A stretch of DNA of 56,442 nt from Planctomycetaceae bacterium (lineage in GTDB: Bacteria > Planctomycetota > Phycisphaerae > Phycisphaerales > SM1A02), in NCBI GenBank assembly GCA_947492385.1, contig CANLMX010000010.1:1-56442 (forward strand), written 5' to 3'. A program made the position numbers and the translations under genes. The notes beneath the pieces are model-generated. The model did not search any database and was not told the origin of the DNA. It worked only from the letters and a program-made list of their open reading frames with translations. Shown in pieces: positions 8,146-15,799 of this stretch. Numbering within the stretch: the stretch's first letter is position 1; every line of letters begins with the position of its first letter.

Positions 8146-10128
8146 GTGACCGTCGCGCCGGACATCCTCCTTTCCGACACCGGGGCCATCGCTCGGCGGC
8201 TCGCCGGCTTCGAGGTCCGCCCGCAGCAGCTGGCGATGGCGGCGGCGGTGGAGCGGGCGTTCGAGGAGCGGCAGCGGCTCTTCGTCGAAGCTGGCACCGG
8301 CGTCGGGAAGAGCTTCGCATACCTGCTTCCGGCCATCCGGCGCGTGGTCGAGCGCGGCGAGCGCGTGGTCATCGCCACCAACACCATCAGCCTGCAGGAG
8401 CAGCTGATCGAGAAGGACATCCCGCTGCTGAACGCCGTTATCCCCGAGGAGTTCTCGGCGGTGCTGGTGAAGGGTCGCGGCAACTACGTCAGCCTGCGCC
8501 GGTTGAAGCAAGCCAGCGAGCGCGAAGGACGCCTCTTCAGCCACGACGACGACCGGACCGACCTGCACCGGATCGAGGAATGGGCCTACACCACCACCGA
8601 CGGATCGCTGGCGACGCTGCCGCAGCTGCCGCGGCCCGAGGTGTGGGACCACGTGCAGAGCGACGCGCACAACTGCATGGGACGGCGGTGCCCCACGTTC
8701 GACAAGTGCTTCTACCAGGCTGCGCGGCGGCGCATGGAGCACGGGCAGATCCTGGTGACGAACCATGCGCTCTTCTTCGCCGACCTTGCCATGCGAACGC
8801 GCGCGGGGCAGTCAGGCGGGGTCCTGCCCCCGTACCACCACGTGGTGCTCGACGAGGCGCACGAGATCGAGGACGTCGCCAGCGAGAACTTCGGCGTGCG
8901 GCTGTCCGAAAGCGGCGTACGGCACCTGCTGCGCACGCTCTACCAGACCGGCACCGGACGCGGATTCCTGAGCGCCATGCGCACGGAAGACGGCGCGGAC
9001 GGGATGATCGAGGAGGCGATCCGCGCGGTGCGCGCGTGCGAGAGCGCAACCGAGCGGCAGTTCGACGCCCTGTGGCGCTGGAACGAGGATCGCGGCGAGT
9101 CGAGCGGGCGGATGCGCGAGGCGGGCGTGGTGCAGGACCACCTGTCGGCACCGATGCTGGCGCTTGCGGCGTCGCTGCGCATGCTGCGCGACCGGATCAC
9201 GAGCGAGGCCGACCAGTTCGAACTCAGCGCCTACGCCGCGCGGGCGGAGGCGCACGGCACCGGTGCGCGGGACCTGCTTGCGCAGGCGCTGGCCGGATGC
9301 GTGTACTGGGTGGAGCTCGGCAAGCGCCGGCGCGGCGAGCGGCCGAACGTGACGCTCGTGTGCGCGGCGGTGGACGTGGGCCCCATCCTGCGCGAGCACC
9401 TCTTCGCGCAGGACAAGGGCGTGGTGCTCACCAGCGCCACGCTTGCCACGGGGCAGGGCGATTTCCGCCACGCCGCGCTGCGCCTGGGGTGCGACGACCC
9501 GCAGACGCTGCAGCTCGGGAGCCCGTTCGACTACGCCAGGTTGGTTGAGTTCATCGTCGACCGCACGATGCCCGAGCCGAGCCACCCGGACTACGAAGAC
9601 GAGCTTGCCGCGCGCGTCCTTGAGCACGTGCGCGCGACCGACGGCGGCGCGTTCGTGCTGTTCACCAGCTTCCGCACGCTGGATGCGGTGGCCGAACGGA
9701 TCGCGGGCGACCTGGTCGACGCGGGTCACCCGCTGCACATCCAGGGCACGGGCGTCCCCCGCAACACGCTGCTCGAGCGCTTCCGTCAGGACGATCGCAG
9801 CGTGCTCTTCGGGGTGGCCAGCTTCTGGCAGGGCGTGGACGTGCGCGGGCGCGCGCTGCGCAACGTGATCATCACGCGGCTGCCGTTCGAGGTACCCGAC
9901 CGGCCGATCGTGCAGGCGCGGCACGAACTGATCGAGGCGCGCGGAGGCAAGCCGTTCTTCGAGGATTCGCTGCCGCGCGCGGTGTTGCGATTCAAGCAGG
10001 GCTTCGGCCGGCTGGTGCGCAGTTCCACCGACGAGGGACGGGTGGTGGTGCTGGACCCGCGGATCGTGACCAAGCGCTACGGGTGCGCGTTCATGGATGC
10101 GCTTCCGGACGGCCTCCGGCACGGGTGA
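8146..10128 (+). CDS. DinG/XPD-like superfamily 2 ATP-dependent helicase
   Basis: The 660-residue protein has helicase motif I EAGTGVGKS (K55), a DEAH box at 236-239 (VVLDEAHEIED), and C-terminal motifs including VLFGVASFWQGVDVRG and QGFGRLVRS. This is the architecture of DinG/YoaA 5'-3' helicases in DNA repair. Cysteines 177, 182 and 188 match the spacing of three iron-sulfur ligands of E. coli DinG (194, 199, 205). The position matching its first ligand, in the KGRGNY segment, is Ser116. The start is a GTG 8 bp after rsmG. The gene converges on the GNAT gene with only 7 bp between them. Confidence 0.9.
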   Translation: MTVAPDILLSDTGAIARRLAGFEVRPQQLAMAAAVERAFEERQRLFVEAGTGVGKSFAYLLPAIRRVVERGERVVIATNTISLQEQLIEKDIPLLNAVIPEEFSAVLVKGRGNYVSLRRLKQASEREGRLFSHDDDRTDLHRIEEWAYTTTDGSLATLPQLPRPEVWDHVQSDAHNCMGRRCPTFDKCFYQAARRRMEHGQILVTNHALFFADLAMRTRAGQSGGVLPPYHHVVLDEAHEIEDVASENFGVRLSESGVRHLLRTLYQTGTGRGFLSAMRTEDGADGMIEEAIRAVRACESATERQFDALWRWNEDRGESSGRMREAGVVQDHLSAPMLALAASLRMLRDRITSEADQFELSAYAARAEAHGTGARDLLAQALAGCVYWVELGKRRRGERPNVTLVCAAVDVGPILREHLFAQDKGVVLTSATLATGQGDFRHAALRLGCDDPQTLQLGSPFDYARLVEFIVDRTMPEPSHPDYEDELAARVLEHVRATDGGAFVLFTSFRTLDAVAERIAGDLVDAGHPLHIQGTGVPRNTLLERFRQDDRSVLFGVASFWQGVDVRGRALRNVIITRLPFEVPDRPIVQARHELIEARGGKPFFEDSLPRAVLRFKQGFGRLVRSSTDEGRVVVLDPRIVTKRYGCAFMDALPDGLRHG

Positions 10129-10140
10129 CCGCGGGTCACC
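10124..10140. terminator. palindromic hairpin shared by convergent dinG-like and GNAT genes
   Basis: GGTGACC-GCG-GGTCACC is a perfect 7-bp inverted repeat. The left arm contains the TGA stop of the helicase gene and the right arm contains, on the other strand, the TGA of the acetyltransferase gene. There is no T-tract, so its role as a bidirectional terminator is inferred. Confidence 0.5.
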
Positions 10141-10648
10141 TGCGCCACCCGAGCATCACCACCGTCCGGCGCGTGCCGTCCATGTCGCATGCCTCGGGCA
10201 GCCGTCCCCACTCCGTGAATCCGCGCGAAGCGAAGAGGCGCAGGCTCGCCTCGTTGTGCGCGAAGCAGATCGCCAGCACGCGGTCGATGCCGCACGCACC
10301 CGCGCGCGCCATCAGCGCATCCAGCAACGCCCGCCCCGTGCCGCGTCCCAGCGCCGCAGGGTCCACGTAGACGCTCACCTCGGCCGTCGGCCGGTACGCC
10401 GCGCGCGGCTTGAAGTCCGTGAATGCGCCCCAGCCCACCACGCGCCCGCCGGCCTCGGCGACCACCACCGGCCGCGTCGCGTGGTCGCGCTCGTCCCACC
10501 ACCGCTCGCGCGCGGGCATGCCCTGCGGCTCAAGGTCCGCGGTGGCGATCCGCAGCGGGATCGACGCGTTGTAGATCTCCAGGATCGCGCCGAGGTCCTG
10601 CCTCGTCGCATCCCGCACGCGAACCTCGCCCGTCGTGCCGTCGCCCAT
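10136..10648 (-). CDS. GNAT family N-acetyltransferase (phosphinothricin acetyltransferase-like)
   Basis: The 170-residue protein has a GNAT fold that transfers acetyl from acetyl-CoA to an amine. It resembles the Pat/Bar subgroup: an N-terminal VRDATRQDLGAILEIYN, WGAFTDFKPRAAY, EVSVYVDP, and the acetyl-CoA loop LGRGTGRALLDAL. The substrate cannot be read from sequence. It is divergent from prfC. Its TACGGT hexamer (10655-10660, minus strand) overlaps the TACCAT of prfC, so the two promoters probably interfere. Confidence 0.88.
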   Translation of the reverse strand: MGDGTTGEVRVRDATRQDLGAILEIYNASIPLRIATADLEPQGMPARERWWDERDHATRPVVVAEAGGRVVGWGAFTDFKPRAAYRPTAEVSVYVDPAALGRGTGRALLDALMARAGACGIDRVLAICFAHNEASLRLFASRGFTEWGRLPEACDMDGTRRTVVMLGWRR

Positions 10649-10654
10649 CCGCGC

Positions 10655-10664
10655 ACCGTACCAT
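10655..10664. promoter_or_regulatory. overlapping divergent -10-like elements
   Basis: TACCAT on the plus strand (10659-10664) lies 13 nt before prfC. TACGGT on the minus strand (10655-10660) lies 6 nt before the GNAT gene. The two hexamers share two base pairs within a 29-bp intergenic space, which leaves room for only one RNA polymerase at a time. Confidence 0.45.
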
Positions 10665-10677
10665 TGTCCGTCCGCGC

Positions 10678-12279
10678 ATGACCGTCGACGCCGCCACGCT
10701 TCCCCGCCGCACGTTCGCGATCATTTCGCACCCGGACGCCGGCAAGACCACGCTCACCGAGAAGCTGCTCCTGTATGGCGGGGCGCTCGACCTGGCCGGC
10801 ACCGTCACCGCGCGCAAGAACCAGCGCGCCACCACCAGCGACTGGATGGAGCTCGAGCGCCAGCGCGGCATCTCGATCTCGAGCACGGTGCTGCAGTTCG
10901 ACTACGCGGGCTACCGCATCAACCTGCTGGACACCCCGGGCCACAACGACTTCAGCGAGGACACCTACCGCGTCCTCACGGCGGTCGACGCGGCCATCAT
11001 GGTGATCGACGCGGGCAAGGGCATCGAAACGCAGACCCGCAAGCTGTTCGAGGTCTGCCGCCGCCGCGGCGTCCCCATCTTCACGTTCATGAACAAGTGC
11101 GACCGCCCCACGCGCGAGCCGCTCGAACTCATCGACGAGCTCGAGCGCGCGCTGGGCATCGCGCCGTTCCCGGTGAACTGGCCGCTCGGCTCGGGGCCGT
11201 CCTTCCGGGGCGTCTACGACCGACTGGCGAAGCAGGTGCACGTCTTCGAGCGCACGCGCCTGAACGCCACCGCCGCGCCCGTGCAGGTGCTCGGGATCGA
11301 CGACCCCGCGCTCGCCGATCGCCTCGACCCCGAGGTCCACGCGAAGGCACGCGAGGAGGTCGAGCTGCTCTCGGGGCTCGGTGATGCATTCGACCCCGCG
11401 CGCGTGCATGCGGGCGAGCTCACCCCGGTCTACTTCGGCAGCGCGATGAACAACTTCGGGGTGCAGCTCTTGCTCGACGGGTTCCTGGCGAATTCCGAAG
11501 GTCCGGGCCCGCGCAAGTCGGGCGACCGCCTCGTTCGCCCGACGGACACGCCGTTCAGCGGCTTCGTCTTCAAGATCCAGGCCAACATGGACCCGCGCCA
11601 CCGCGACCGCATCGCGTTCCTGCGCGTGGTCAGCGGCCGGTTTGAGCGCGAGATGACCGTCACGCACGTCCAGGGCGACCGGAAGATCAAGCTCAACAAC
11701 GCGCAGCGCCTCTTCGGCCGCGACCGCGAGACCGTCGAGGACGGCATGCCCGGCGACGTGGTGGGACTGGTGGGCCACGACGCGCTGGGGATCGGCGACA
11801 CGCTCTCCACGGACCGCACCATTCGCTTCAGCGAGATGCCCACGTTCGTGCCCGAGTGCTTCTCGTTCATCCACAATCCGAGCCCCGGCAACAGTAAGAA
11901 GTACGTGCTTGGGCTCAAGCAGCTCCTTCAGGAGGGCGTGGTGCGCGAGTACCAGCTGCTCTCGGGGCTGGACAGCGCCATCCGCCGCCCGATCCTGGCG
12001 GCCGTCGGCCCGCTCCAGTTCGAGGTGCTCCAGTACCGGATGCAAAGCGAGTACAACGCCGAGTGCCGCCTGGAGCCCACGCGCTGGAAGATCGCGCGCT
12101 GGTGGCGTAAGGAAGGCGCGCCCGAGGACTTCCTGCCCGAGGTCTTTGCGGACGCCACCCTGGCCATCGACCACGAGGGCCGCCCGATGGTGCTCTTCGC
12201 CGACGAATGGCCCATGCGCTACTTCGGCCAGCGGAACGCCGGCGTCGAGCTCTCGACGACGCCGTTCACGGGTCGGTGA
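10678..12279 (+). CDS. prfC: peptide chain release factor 3
   Basis: RF3 is a GTPase that recycles RF1/RF2 from the ribosome after termination. The 533-residue product has the P-loop SHPDAGKTT (about 17-25), switch II DTPGHNDF, NKCD, and the RF3-specific RRRTFAIISHPD-like start. The C-terminal portion (GPLQFEVLQYRMQSEYNAECRLE) is diagnostic of RF3 versus EF-G. I chose the ATG at 10678; the in-frame extension to 10423 runs antisense to the GNAT gene and lacks homology. Confidence 0.97.
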   Translation: MTVDAATLPRRTFAIISHPDAGKTTLTEKLLLYGGALDLAGTVTARKNQRATTSDWMELERQRGISISSTVLQFDYAGYRINLLDTPGHNDFSEDTYRVLTAVDAAIMVIDAGKGIETQTRKLFEVCRRRGVPIFTFMNKCDRPTREPLELIDELERALGIAPFPVNWPLGSGPSFRGVYDRLAKQVHVFERTRLNATAAPVQVLGIDDPALADRLDPEVHAKAREEVELLSGLGDAFDPARVHAGELTPVYFGSAMNNFGVQLLLDGFLANSEGPGPRKSGDRLVRPTDTPFSGFVFKIQANMDPRHRDRIAFLRVVSGRFEREMTVTHVQGDRKIKLNNAQRLFGRDRETVEDGMPGDVVGLVGHDALGIGDTLSTDRTIRFSEMPTFVPECFSFIHNPSPGNSKKYVLGLKQLLQEGVVREYQLLSGLDSAIRRPILAAVGPLQFEVLQYRMQSEYNAECRLEPTRWKIARWWRKEGAPEDFLPEVFADATLAIDHEGRPMVLFADEWPMRYFGQRNAGVELSTTPFTGR

Positions 12280-12285
12280 GCGGGC

Positions 12286-12314
12286 CGCGCGGCGCGCCCA
12301 CGCGACGCCGCGCG
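12286..12314. terminator. GC-rich hairpin between prfC and convergent RuvB-like gene
   Basis: CGCGCGGCG (12286-12294) pairs perfectly with CGCCGCGCG (12306-12314), giving a 9-bp stem with an 11-nt loop. It starts 7 bp after the prfC stop and ends 29 bp before the stop of the opposite gene. There is no T-tract. Confidence 0.5.
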
Positions 12315-12342
12315 CGCCTCGACCCCGTCTGCGTCCCGCGCA

Positions 12343-13374
12343 TCATGCCGCGATCCGCCGCAGCAGCGCACGCACGCGCTTCACCTGCGTCGGGTCCATG
12401 GCGTGCTCAAACACCGCGTCGCGCGCGGCCGCGTCGTCGCGCACGGCTTCCAGGTGCGCAGCGAGCGTGTTGACGGCCTGCACGGTGCGGATGCGGTACG
12501 TGGCCGCGAACGACGCGAACTCCGAGAGCTTCGCTGGCTCGAGCGGGATGCCCGCGCGCCGCAATGCGCGCGCCATTCGGGCACGCTCGGTCTGGCCGTT
12601 GCGCTGCGTGAAGAATTGCAGCTGCACCCAGCGGTGGAAGGGGGAGTCGGGAGGCACGTGCGTCCGCGACGTGAGGATCACGGTGAAGTCCTCGTAGCGG
12701 CGTTCGGCGCGCGCCTTGCGCTCGCGCTTCCACGCCTCGCGGTCGAACTCGCGCATGAGCTCGTCCATGGTCGTGTCGCGGACGGGCTCGCGCGATCCCA
12801 CCGCGCGCGACAGCGCCGCCGGGGCGGAGCCGCCGAACGCCTCGGCACCGCTCATGAGCACCACGGCGCCGGTGGGGATCTTCCTGAGCGCCGCGTGCAA
12901 CGCGTCCGGATCCTTGATGTGGACGAGTTCCACCACGTGGAACGGCGCGGCCATGTCGGCCGCGATCGCCTGCGCGATCAGGCGTTTGGAGCTGTCGGCC
13001 GGGCCGACGAGCAGCGTGTGCGGGAAGCGCGCGGCGCCCGCGAGGCAGCGCTCGACGATGGCCGACGCCGTCTCGGCCAAGGCCGGGCACTCGGCAAGGT
13101 GGCTCAACGTCGGCGCCGCAAGATCCTCGTGCGTGATCCATCGCGCGGGCGGCGCGGGTACTGGCGCGGGCGCGGCGGGCGTCGAGGCGGGATCGGCGTC
13201 GGCCTTCGCCCTTGGCGCGGCGGTCGCGCCGGGCGCAGGCCTCGCGCCGGGCGCAGGCCTCGCGCCGGGCGCCGGCTTCGCGCGCGGCGCACGCTTGCCG
13301 CTGCGCGGCGTGCCGTCCTCCTGACGGCGGTCCTCGGGGCGTCCAAAGCCGGGGAACAGTTCGGACTCGTCCAT
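12343..13374 (-). CDS. RuvB-like AAA protein with degenerate ATPase motifs (paralogue 1)
   Basis: The 343-residue protein has an acidic N-terminus, a Pro/Ala-rich linker (about 25-78) and a domain that follows the order of RuvB. FPHTLLVGPADSSKR (117-131) occupies the place of the RuvB P-loop. The segment KDPDALHAAL then parallels the RuvB EKPGDLAAIL stretch, GAVVLMSGAEAF (169-180) stands where Walker B is expected, and FTVILTSRT stands at sensor 1. Both the P-loop Gly and Ser/Thr and the Walker B acids are missing, so ATP hydrolysis is unlikely. A second, better preserved paralogue lies at 24827-25819. The function is unknown; a structural AAA subunit is an inference. Confidence 0.75.
   Translation of the reverse strand: MDESELFPGFGRPEDRRQEDGTPRSGKRAPRAKPAPGARPAPGARPAPGATAAPRAKADADPASTPAAPAPVPAPPARWITHEDLAAPTLSHLAECPALAETASAIVERCLAGAARFPHTLLVGPADSSKRLIAQAIAADMAAPFHVVELVHIKDPDALHAALRKIPTGAVVLMSGAEAFGGSAPAALSRAVGSREPVRDTTMDELMREFDREAWKRERKARAERRYEDFTVILTSRTHVPPDSPFHRWVQLQFFTQRNGQTERARMARALRRAGIPLEPAKLSEFASFAATYRIRTVQAVNTLAAHLEAVRDDAAARDAVFEHAMDPTQVKRVRALLRRIAA
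13226..13279. repeat. three tandem 18-bp repeats inside the RuvB-like gene
   Basis: The unit GCGCCGGGCGCAGGCCTC occurs twice perfectly (13226-13243, 13244-13261) and once with two changes (13262-13279). It encodes Ala-Pro-Gly-Ala-Arg/Lys-Pro in the linker of the protein. This looks like recent slippage expansion. Confidence 0.9.
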
Positions 13375-13552
13375 GAGTCACTCCTTGCAAGGTGCTGGGG
13401 TGCGTGAGCGGCCGAAGATAGGCCTGCGCCCGGAAAGTGCAAGGAGATTTCGTTCCAAAGCGCGAGTTTGCGCGATGTTCGCGCGGCTGCGACGGCCTGG
13501 GCAATCATCCATCACTCGCATCCACAACCGGTGGTGGTCGGTCATGCGTGAT

Positions 13553-14239
13553 CTACAAGCCTCGCGCCTCCACCTTCCAATCGCCGGCCACCCGCCCGTC
13601 CGCGGTCGTGCCTGCGCTCACGCGCACCTGGCCCGCGCCGTCGCTCACCGTGACGGCCGCGGAGCCCGCATGCGACGTGCCCACCACGATGCGCGGCACG
13701 CGCGCGCCGTCCGAACACACCACGTGCGCACCACCCGCGCGGTCGGACCCCACGCCGATCCGCGCCGTGCCGCGCGCATCGAACACCATGAGCCCCGCCG
13801 ATCCGTCGCCGTCAGCGGACACGGTGACGCGCTTGCGCGCGCCGCTGTCGAGCCATTCGAGCACGGCCTCGCCGCGCTCGCTCACGCTTGCCACGATGCG
13901 CGGCGCGCCGTGTGCATCCATGATGACGATGCCGCTGCAGCGCAACTGGCCGTCGGGCGAGAGCATGCCCTCGAGCCGCGCGATGCGTGCGTGCAGGTCA
14001 TCCGTTGGGGGCTCCGTGTTCGACAACGTGGTCCTGGATGCTGGGTCCGATGGTGGTGCGCATACGGGCGTGGGCTCCGACCCCCACGCACGGGCCGCGC
14101 GTGCGGCTTCGTCGAGGGGAACGATCGCACACGAGGGAGAAGCACCAAGTGCACCGCCGGGCGGGATCACCCGGAATCCCGTGGCGCGAACCGCGGGCGG
14201 GGACGCCCCGCGTGCTTTCGCCGACTTTCCCGGAGGCAC
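13553..14239 (-). CDS. beta-repeat protein of unknown function
   Basis: The predicted 228-residue product has no family I can name. After a low-complexity N-terminal half and a short heptad-like stretch (DLHARIARLEGML), the C-terminal half consists of about five degenerate repeats of some 22-25 residues built around (D/S)xxGxxRIxVG. Examples are DARGTARIGVGSD, SDGARVPRIVVGT and SDGAGQVRVSAG, suggesting a beta-solenoid or beta-hairpin stack. The GTG start at 14239 is the longest possible and uncertain. No signal peptide or membrane helix is evident. It is divergent from the toxin-antitoxin pair. Confidence 0.55.
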   Translation of the reverse strand: MPPGKSAKARGASPPAVRATGFRVIPPGGALGASPSCAIVPLDEAARAARAWGSEPTPVCAPPSDPASRTTLSNTEPPTDDLHARIARLEGMLSPDGQLRCSGIVIMDAHGAPRIVASVSERGEAVLEWLDSGARKRVTVSADGDGSAGLMVFDARGTARIGVGSDRAGGAHVVCSDGARVPRIVVGTSHAGSAAVTVSDGAGQVRVSAGTTADGRVAGDWKVEARGL

Positions 14240-14302
14240 GGGTTTGCGCAGTTACCGTGCGGCGCATCGCAGCACGAATCGCCGGCAACGCTGCGTCCCC
14301 GC

Positions 14303-14330
14303 TTGACTTGTGTGGGAAAGTGGGAATAAT
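14303..14330 (+). promoter_or_regulatory. promoter of the toxin-antitoxin pair
   Basis: TTGACT (14303-14308) and AATAAT (14325-14330) are separated by 16 nt, each one mismatch from the sigma70 consensus. The expected transcription start coincides with the ATG at 14337, so the antitoxin mRNA may be leaderless. Confidence 0.65.
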
Positions 14331-14336
14331 CCACGC

Positions 14337-14639
14337 ATGTCCCGGCGGGCAAAGGACTCCATCTCCATGAAGAACGCCGACTCCAAGGGGCGTGTCACCC
14401 TCGGCGCGCCATTTGCGAACCGACCGGTGCTGATCGAGCACTTCGAAGACGCCGTCATCGTGCGCGTGGCGCGCGTGCTTCCGGAATCCGTCGTGCGTGC
14501 ATTGCCGATCTCGGACGAGTGGCTGGACCGGGACGACCCCGCACGCGCCGCGGTTCGCCGTGGCCTTGCCGACGCCCGTGCAGGGCGGACGACGCCTGTT
14601 GCCGATGTTCGCCCGAAGCGCGGCTCACGGGGACGGTGA
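14337..14639 (+). CDS. AbrB/MazE-like antitoxin (putative)
   Basis: This 100-residue protein begins with a stretch resembling the swapped-hairpin AbrB DNA-binding fold (NADSKGRVTLGAPFANRPVLIEHFEDAVIV), followed by a helical Arg-rich tail that could wrap the toxin. It precedes a RelE-like gene with a 1-bp stop-start overlap (TGATG), the typical antitoxin-first order. The ATG at 14337 is chosen because the predicted promoter places transcription start there; the ATG at 14367 (MKNADSKG) is an alternative. Such antitoxins usually repress their own promoter. Confidence 0.65.
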   Translation: MSRRAKDSISMKNADSKGRVTLGAPFANRPVLIEHFEDAVIVRVARVLPESVVRALPISDEWLDRDDPARAAVRRGLADARAGRTTPVADVRPKRGSRGR

Positions 14640-14992
14640 TGCAGTTTCGAGTCTTGCTGACGGACGAGGCCCGGTCGGCCTTGGATGCCCTGCATGGACG
14701 ACGATCCGGGGGAGCGGACGCCGCGCCCACCCGTTCCGTCGATCGGCGATCTGCGGATCCCGCTGCCGCAAAGCAGGTCGACAAGGCACTCCGTTGGCTC
14801 GCAGCCAATCCGCGTCATCCCGGGCTTCGTACCCACCTGTACCACTCGTTGAAGAGCCCGTTCGATCGCGACGGCAAGGTCTTTGAGTCGTACGCGCAGA
14901 ACCGAACGTCTGGCGCAATGCGGCTCTTCTGGTGTTGCGGCCAGGCCTCGGGTGACATCACGGTGCTTGCCATCGTGAGGCATCCGGACTGA
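14639..14992 (+). CDS. RelE/ParE-superfamily toxin (putative)
   Basis: The 117-residue product opens with MQFRVLLTDEARSALDALHG, the strand-helix start of RelE/ParE toxins. It ends with a beta-sheet region (MRLFWCCGQASGDITVLAIVRHPD) matching the family's C-terminal strands. RelE-type members cut mRNA on the ribosome and ParE-type members poison gyrase; the sequence does not decide between them. The start overlaps the antitoxin stop by one base (14639), so translation is coupled. A loop of about 25 residues rich in Arg, Ala and Asp (about 22-45) is unusual for the family. Confidence 0.65.
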   Translation: MQFRVLLTDEARSALDALHGRRSGGADAAPTRSVDRRSADPAAAKQVDKALRWLAANPRHPGLRTHLYHSLKSPFDRDGKVFESYAQNRTSGAMRLFWCCGQASGDITVLAIVRHPD

Positions 14993-15013
14993 TCGACGCG
15001 CTGAATCGCCCCC

Positions 15014-15382
15014 TCACCTCGGAAACGCGATCCACACGTAGTGATCGCCGCCCGGGCAGGGCGGAATCGGCGACGCCAGGAACTCGACTGTCCCGTCCTC
15101 CCAGATGCGGTACGGCCCGCGCGCGCTCCATGCCATCACCTGGTCAATGCACGGGACGGTGCCCCGGACCACCAGGTTCGTCCCCTCGGCCGGCACCGAG
15201 TCCGGCAGCTTGGACCGCCCGGCGCCGGGGTCGAGGAACATCCCGACGCATCGGCCTGCCGCGCCCCAGGCACCCGGCGCGCCCGTGGCCGGCCGCGCGT
15301 CGAACGCGCCCAGCAGCACGGCGGCCGCAGCCGCCGAGAGGGTGACGGTCAGCACTCCTGCCCGCGGAACGTGGTTTGCCAT
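15014..15382 (-). CDS. small exported hypothetical protein
   Basis: The 122-residue product begins MANHVPRAGVLTVTLSAAAAAVLLGAF, which reads as an uncleaved signal anchor or signal peptide. About 90 residues follow with four cysteines and a short WEDGTVEFLASP segment. I recognise no family. The ATG at 15382 is chosen over the upstream start at 15565, because only from there does the signal segment lie at the N-terminus and because the upstream frame crosses the palindrome-rich region. Confidence 0.5.
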   Translation of the reverse strand: MANHVPRAGVLTVTLSAAAAAVLLGAFDARPATGAPGAWGAAGRCVGMFLDPGAGRSKLPDSVPAEGTNLVVRGTVPCIDQVMAWSARGPYRIWEDGTVEFLASPIPPCPGGDHYVWIAFPR

Positions 15383-15799
15383 GATCTTCCCGGCATCGGC
15401 ATGCCCGGTGCGCGCGCTCCAATCCGGGGTCTTCGGGAGTCCGTGTGGACCACGGCGCTGCCGCAGGTTGCTTCGGTCACTTCGTGGCAGGCAGGAGTGA
15501 TGCAGGAGTGATGATTGACGGCGCGGTCCGCTGCTCCGGGTGAAGTGTGTCCCGATTCGGGACACTTCTCGCCGCGAGCAATGGAATTCGCGCGGCGCCC
15601 AAAAACTGTCCGATAAGTAAAAACCCCGAATCTCACTGGGTTTCTGCTTTCACCTGAGTCCTTTTTGGACGAGATTACGTTCCTTAAGGAAAGTGGTTGA
15701 TGGCTTGGCCATCCTCCGCGAAGTCAGCAAAGGCGGCCGCGCGTGCCGTCTCGATTCTCCGCCACCTGAACCGCCCGAACACCCACGAGGCTTTCCACC
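15383..15799. other. AT-rich, palindrome-rich intergenic region
   Basis: This 417-bp stretch separates the small exported protein from the first dockerin-like gene. About 15595-15700 is clearly AT-richer than the rest of the window. It contains the 19-bp palindrome at 15547-15565, a short GTCC-TTTTT-GGAC hairpin near 15658-15670, the palindrome TTCCTTAAGGAA (15680-15691) and a GATAAGT -10-like element near 15612. A small frame starting at ATG 15700 behind an AAGGAA sequence overlaps the secreted gene out of frame and is not called. Confidence 0.6.
15547..15565. promoter_or_regulatory. perfect 19-bp operator-like palindrome
   Basis: GTGTCCCG-ATT-CGGGACAC has two perfect 8-bp arms around 3 bp. 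The dyad sits 235 bp upstream of the first dockerin-like gene and 165 bp from the divergent small exported gene. Its compact symmetry suggests a dimeric regulator or enhancer-binding protein site. Confidence 0.5.

Noticed and set aside
10375-12174. A 599-codon minus-strand frame across prfC
   Set aside because: Antisense to RF3; Arg/His/Leu-rich shadow only.
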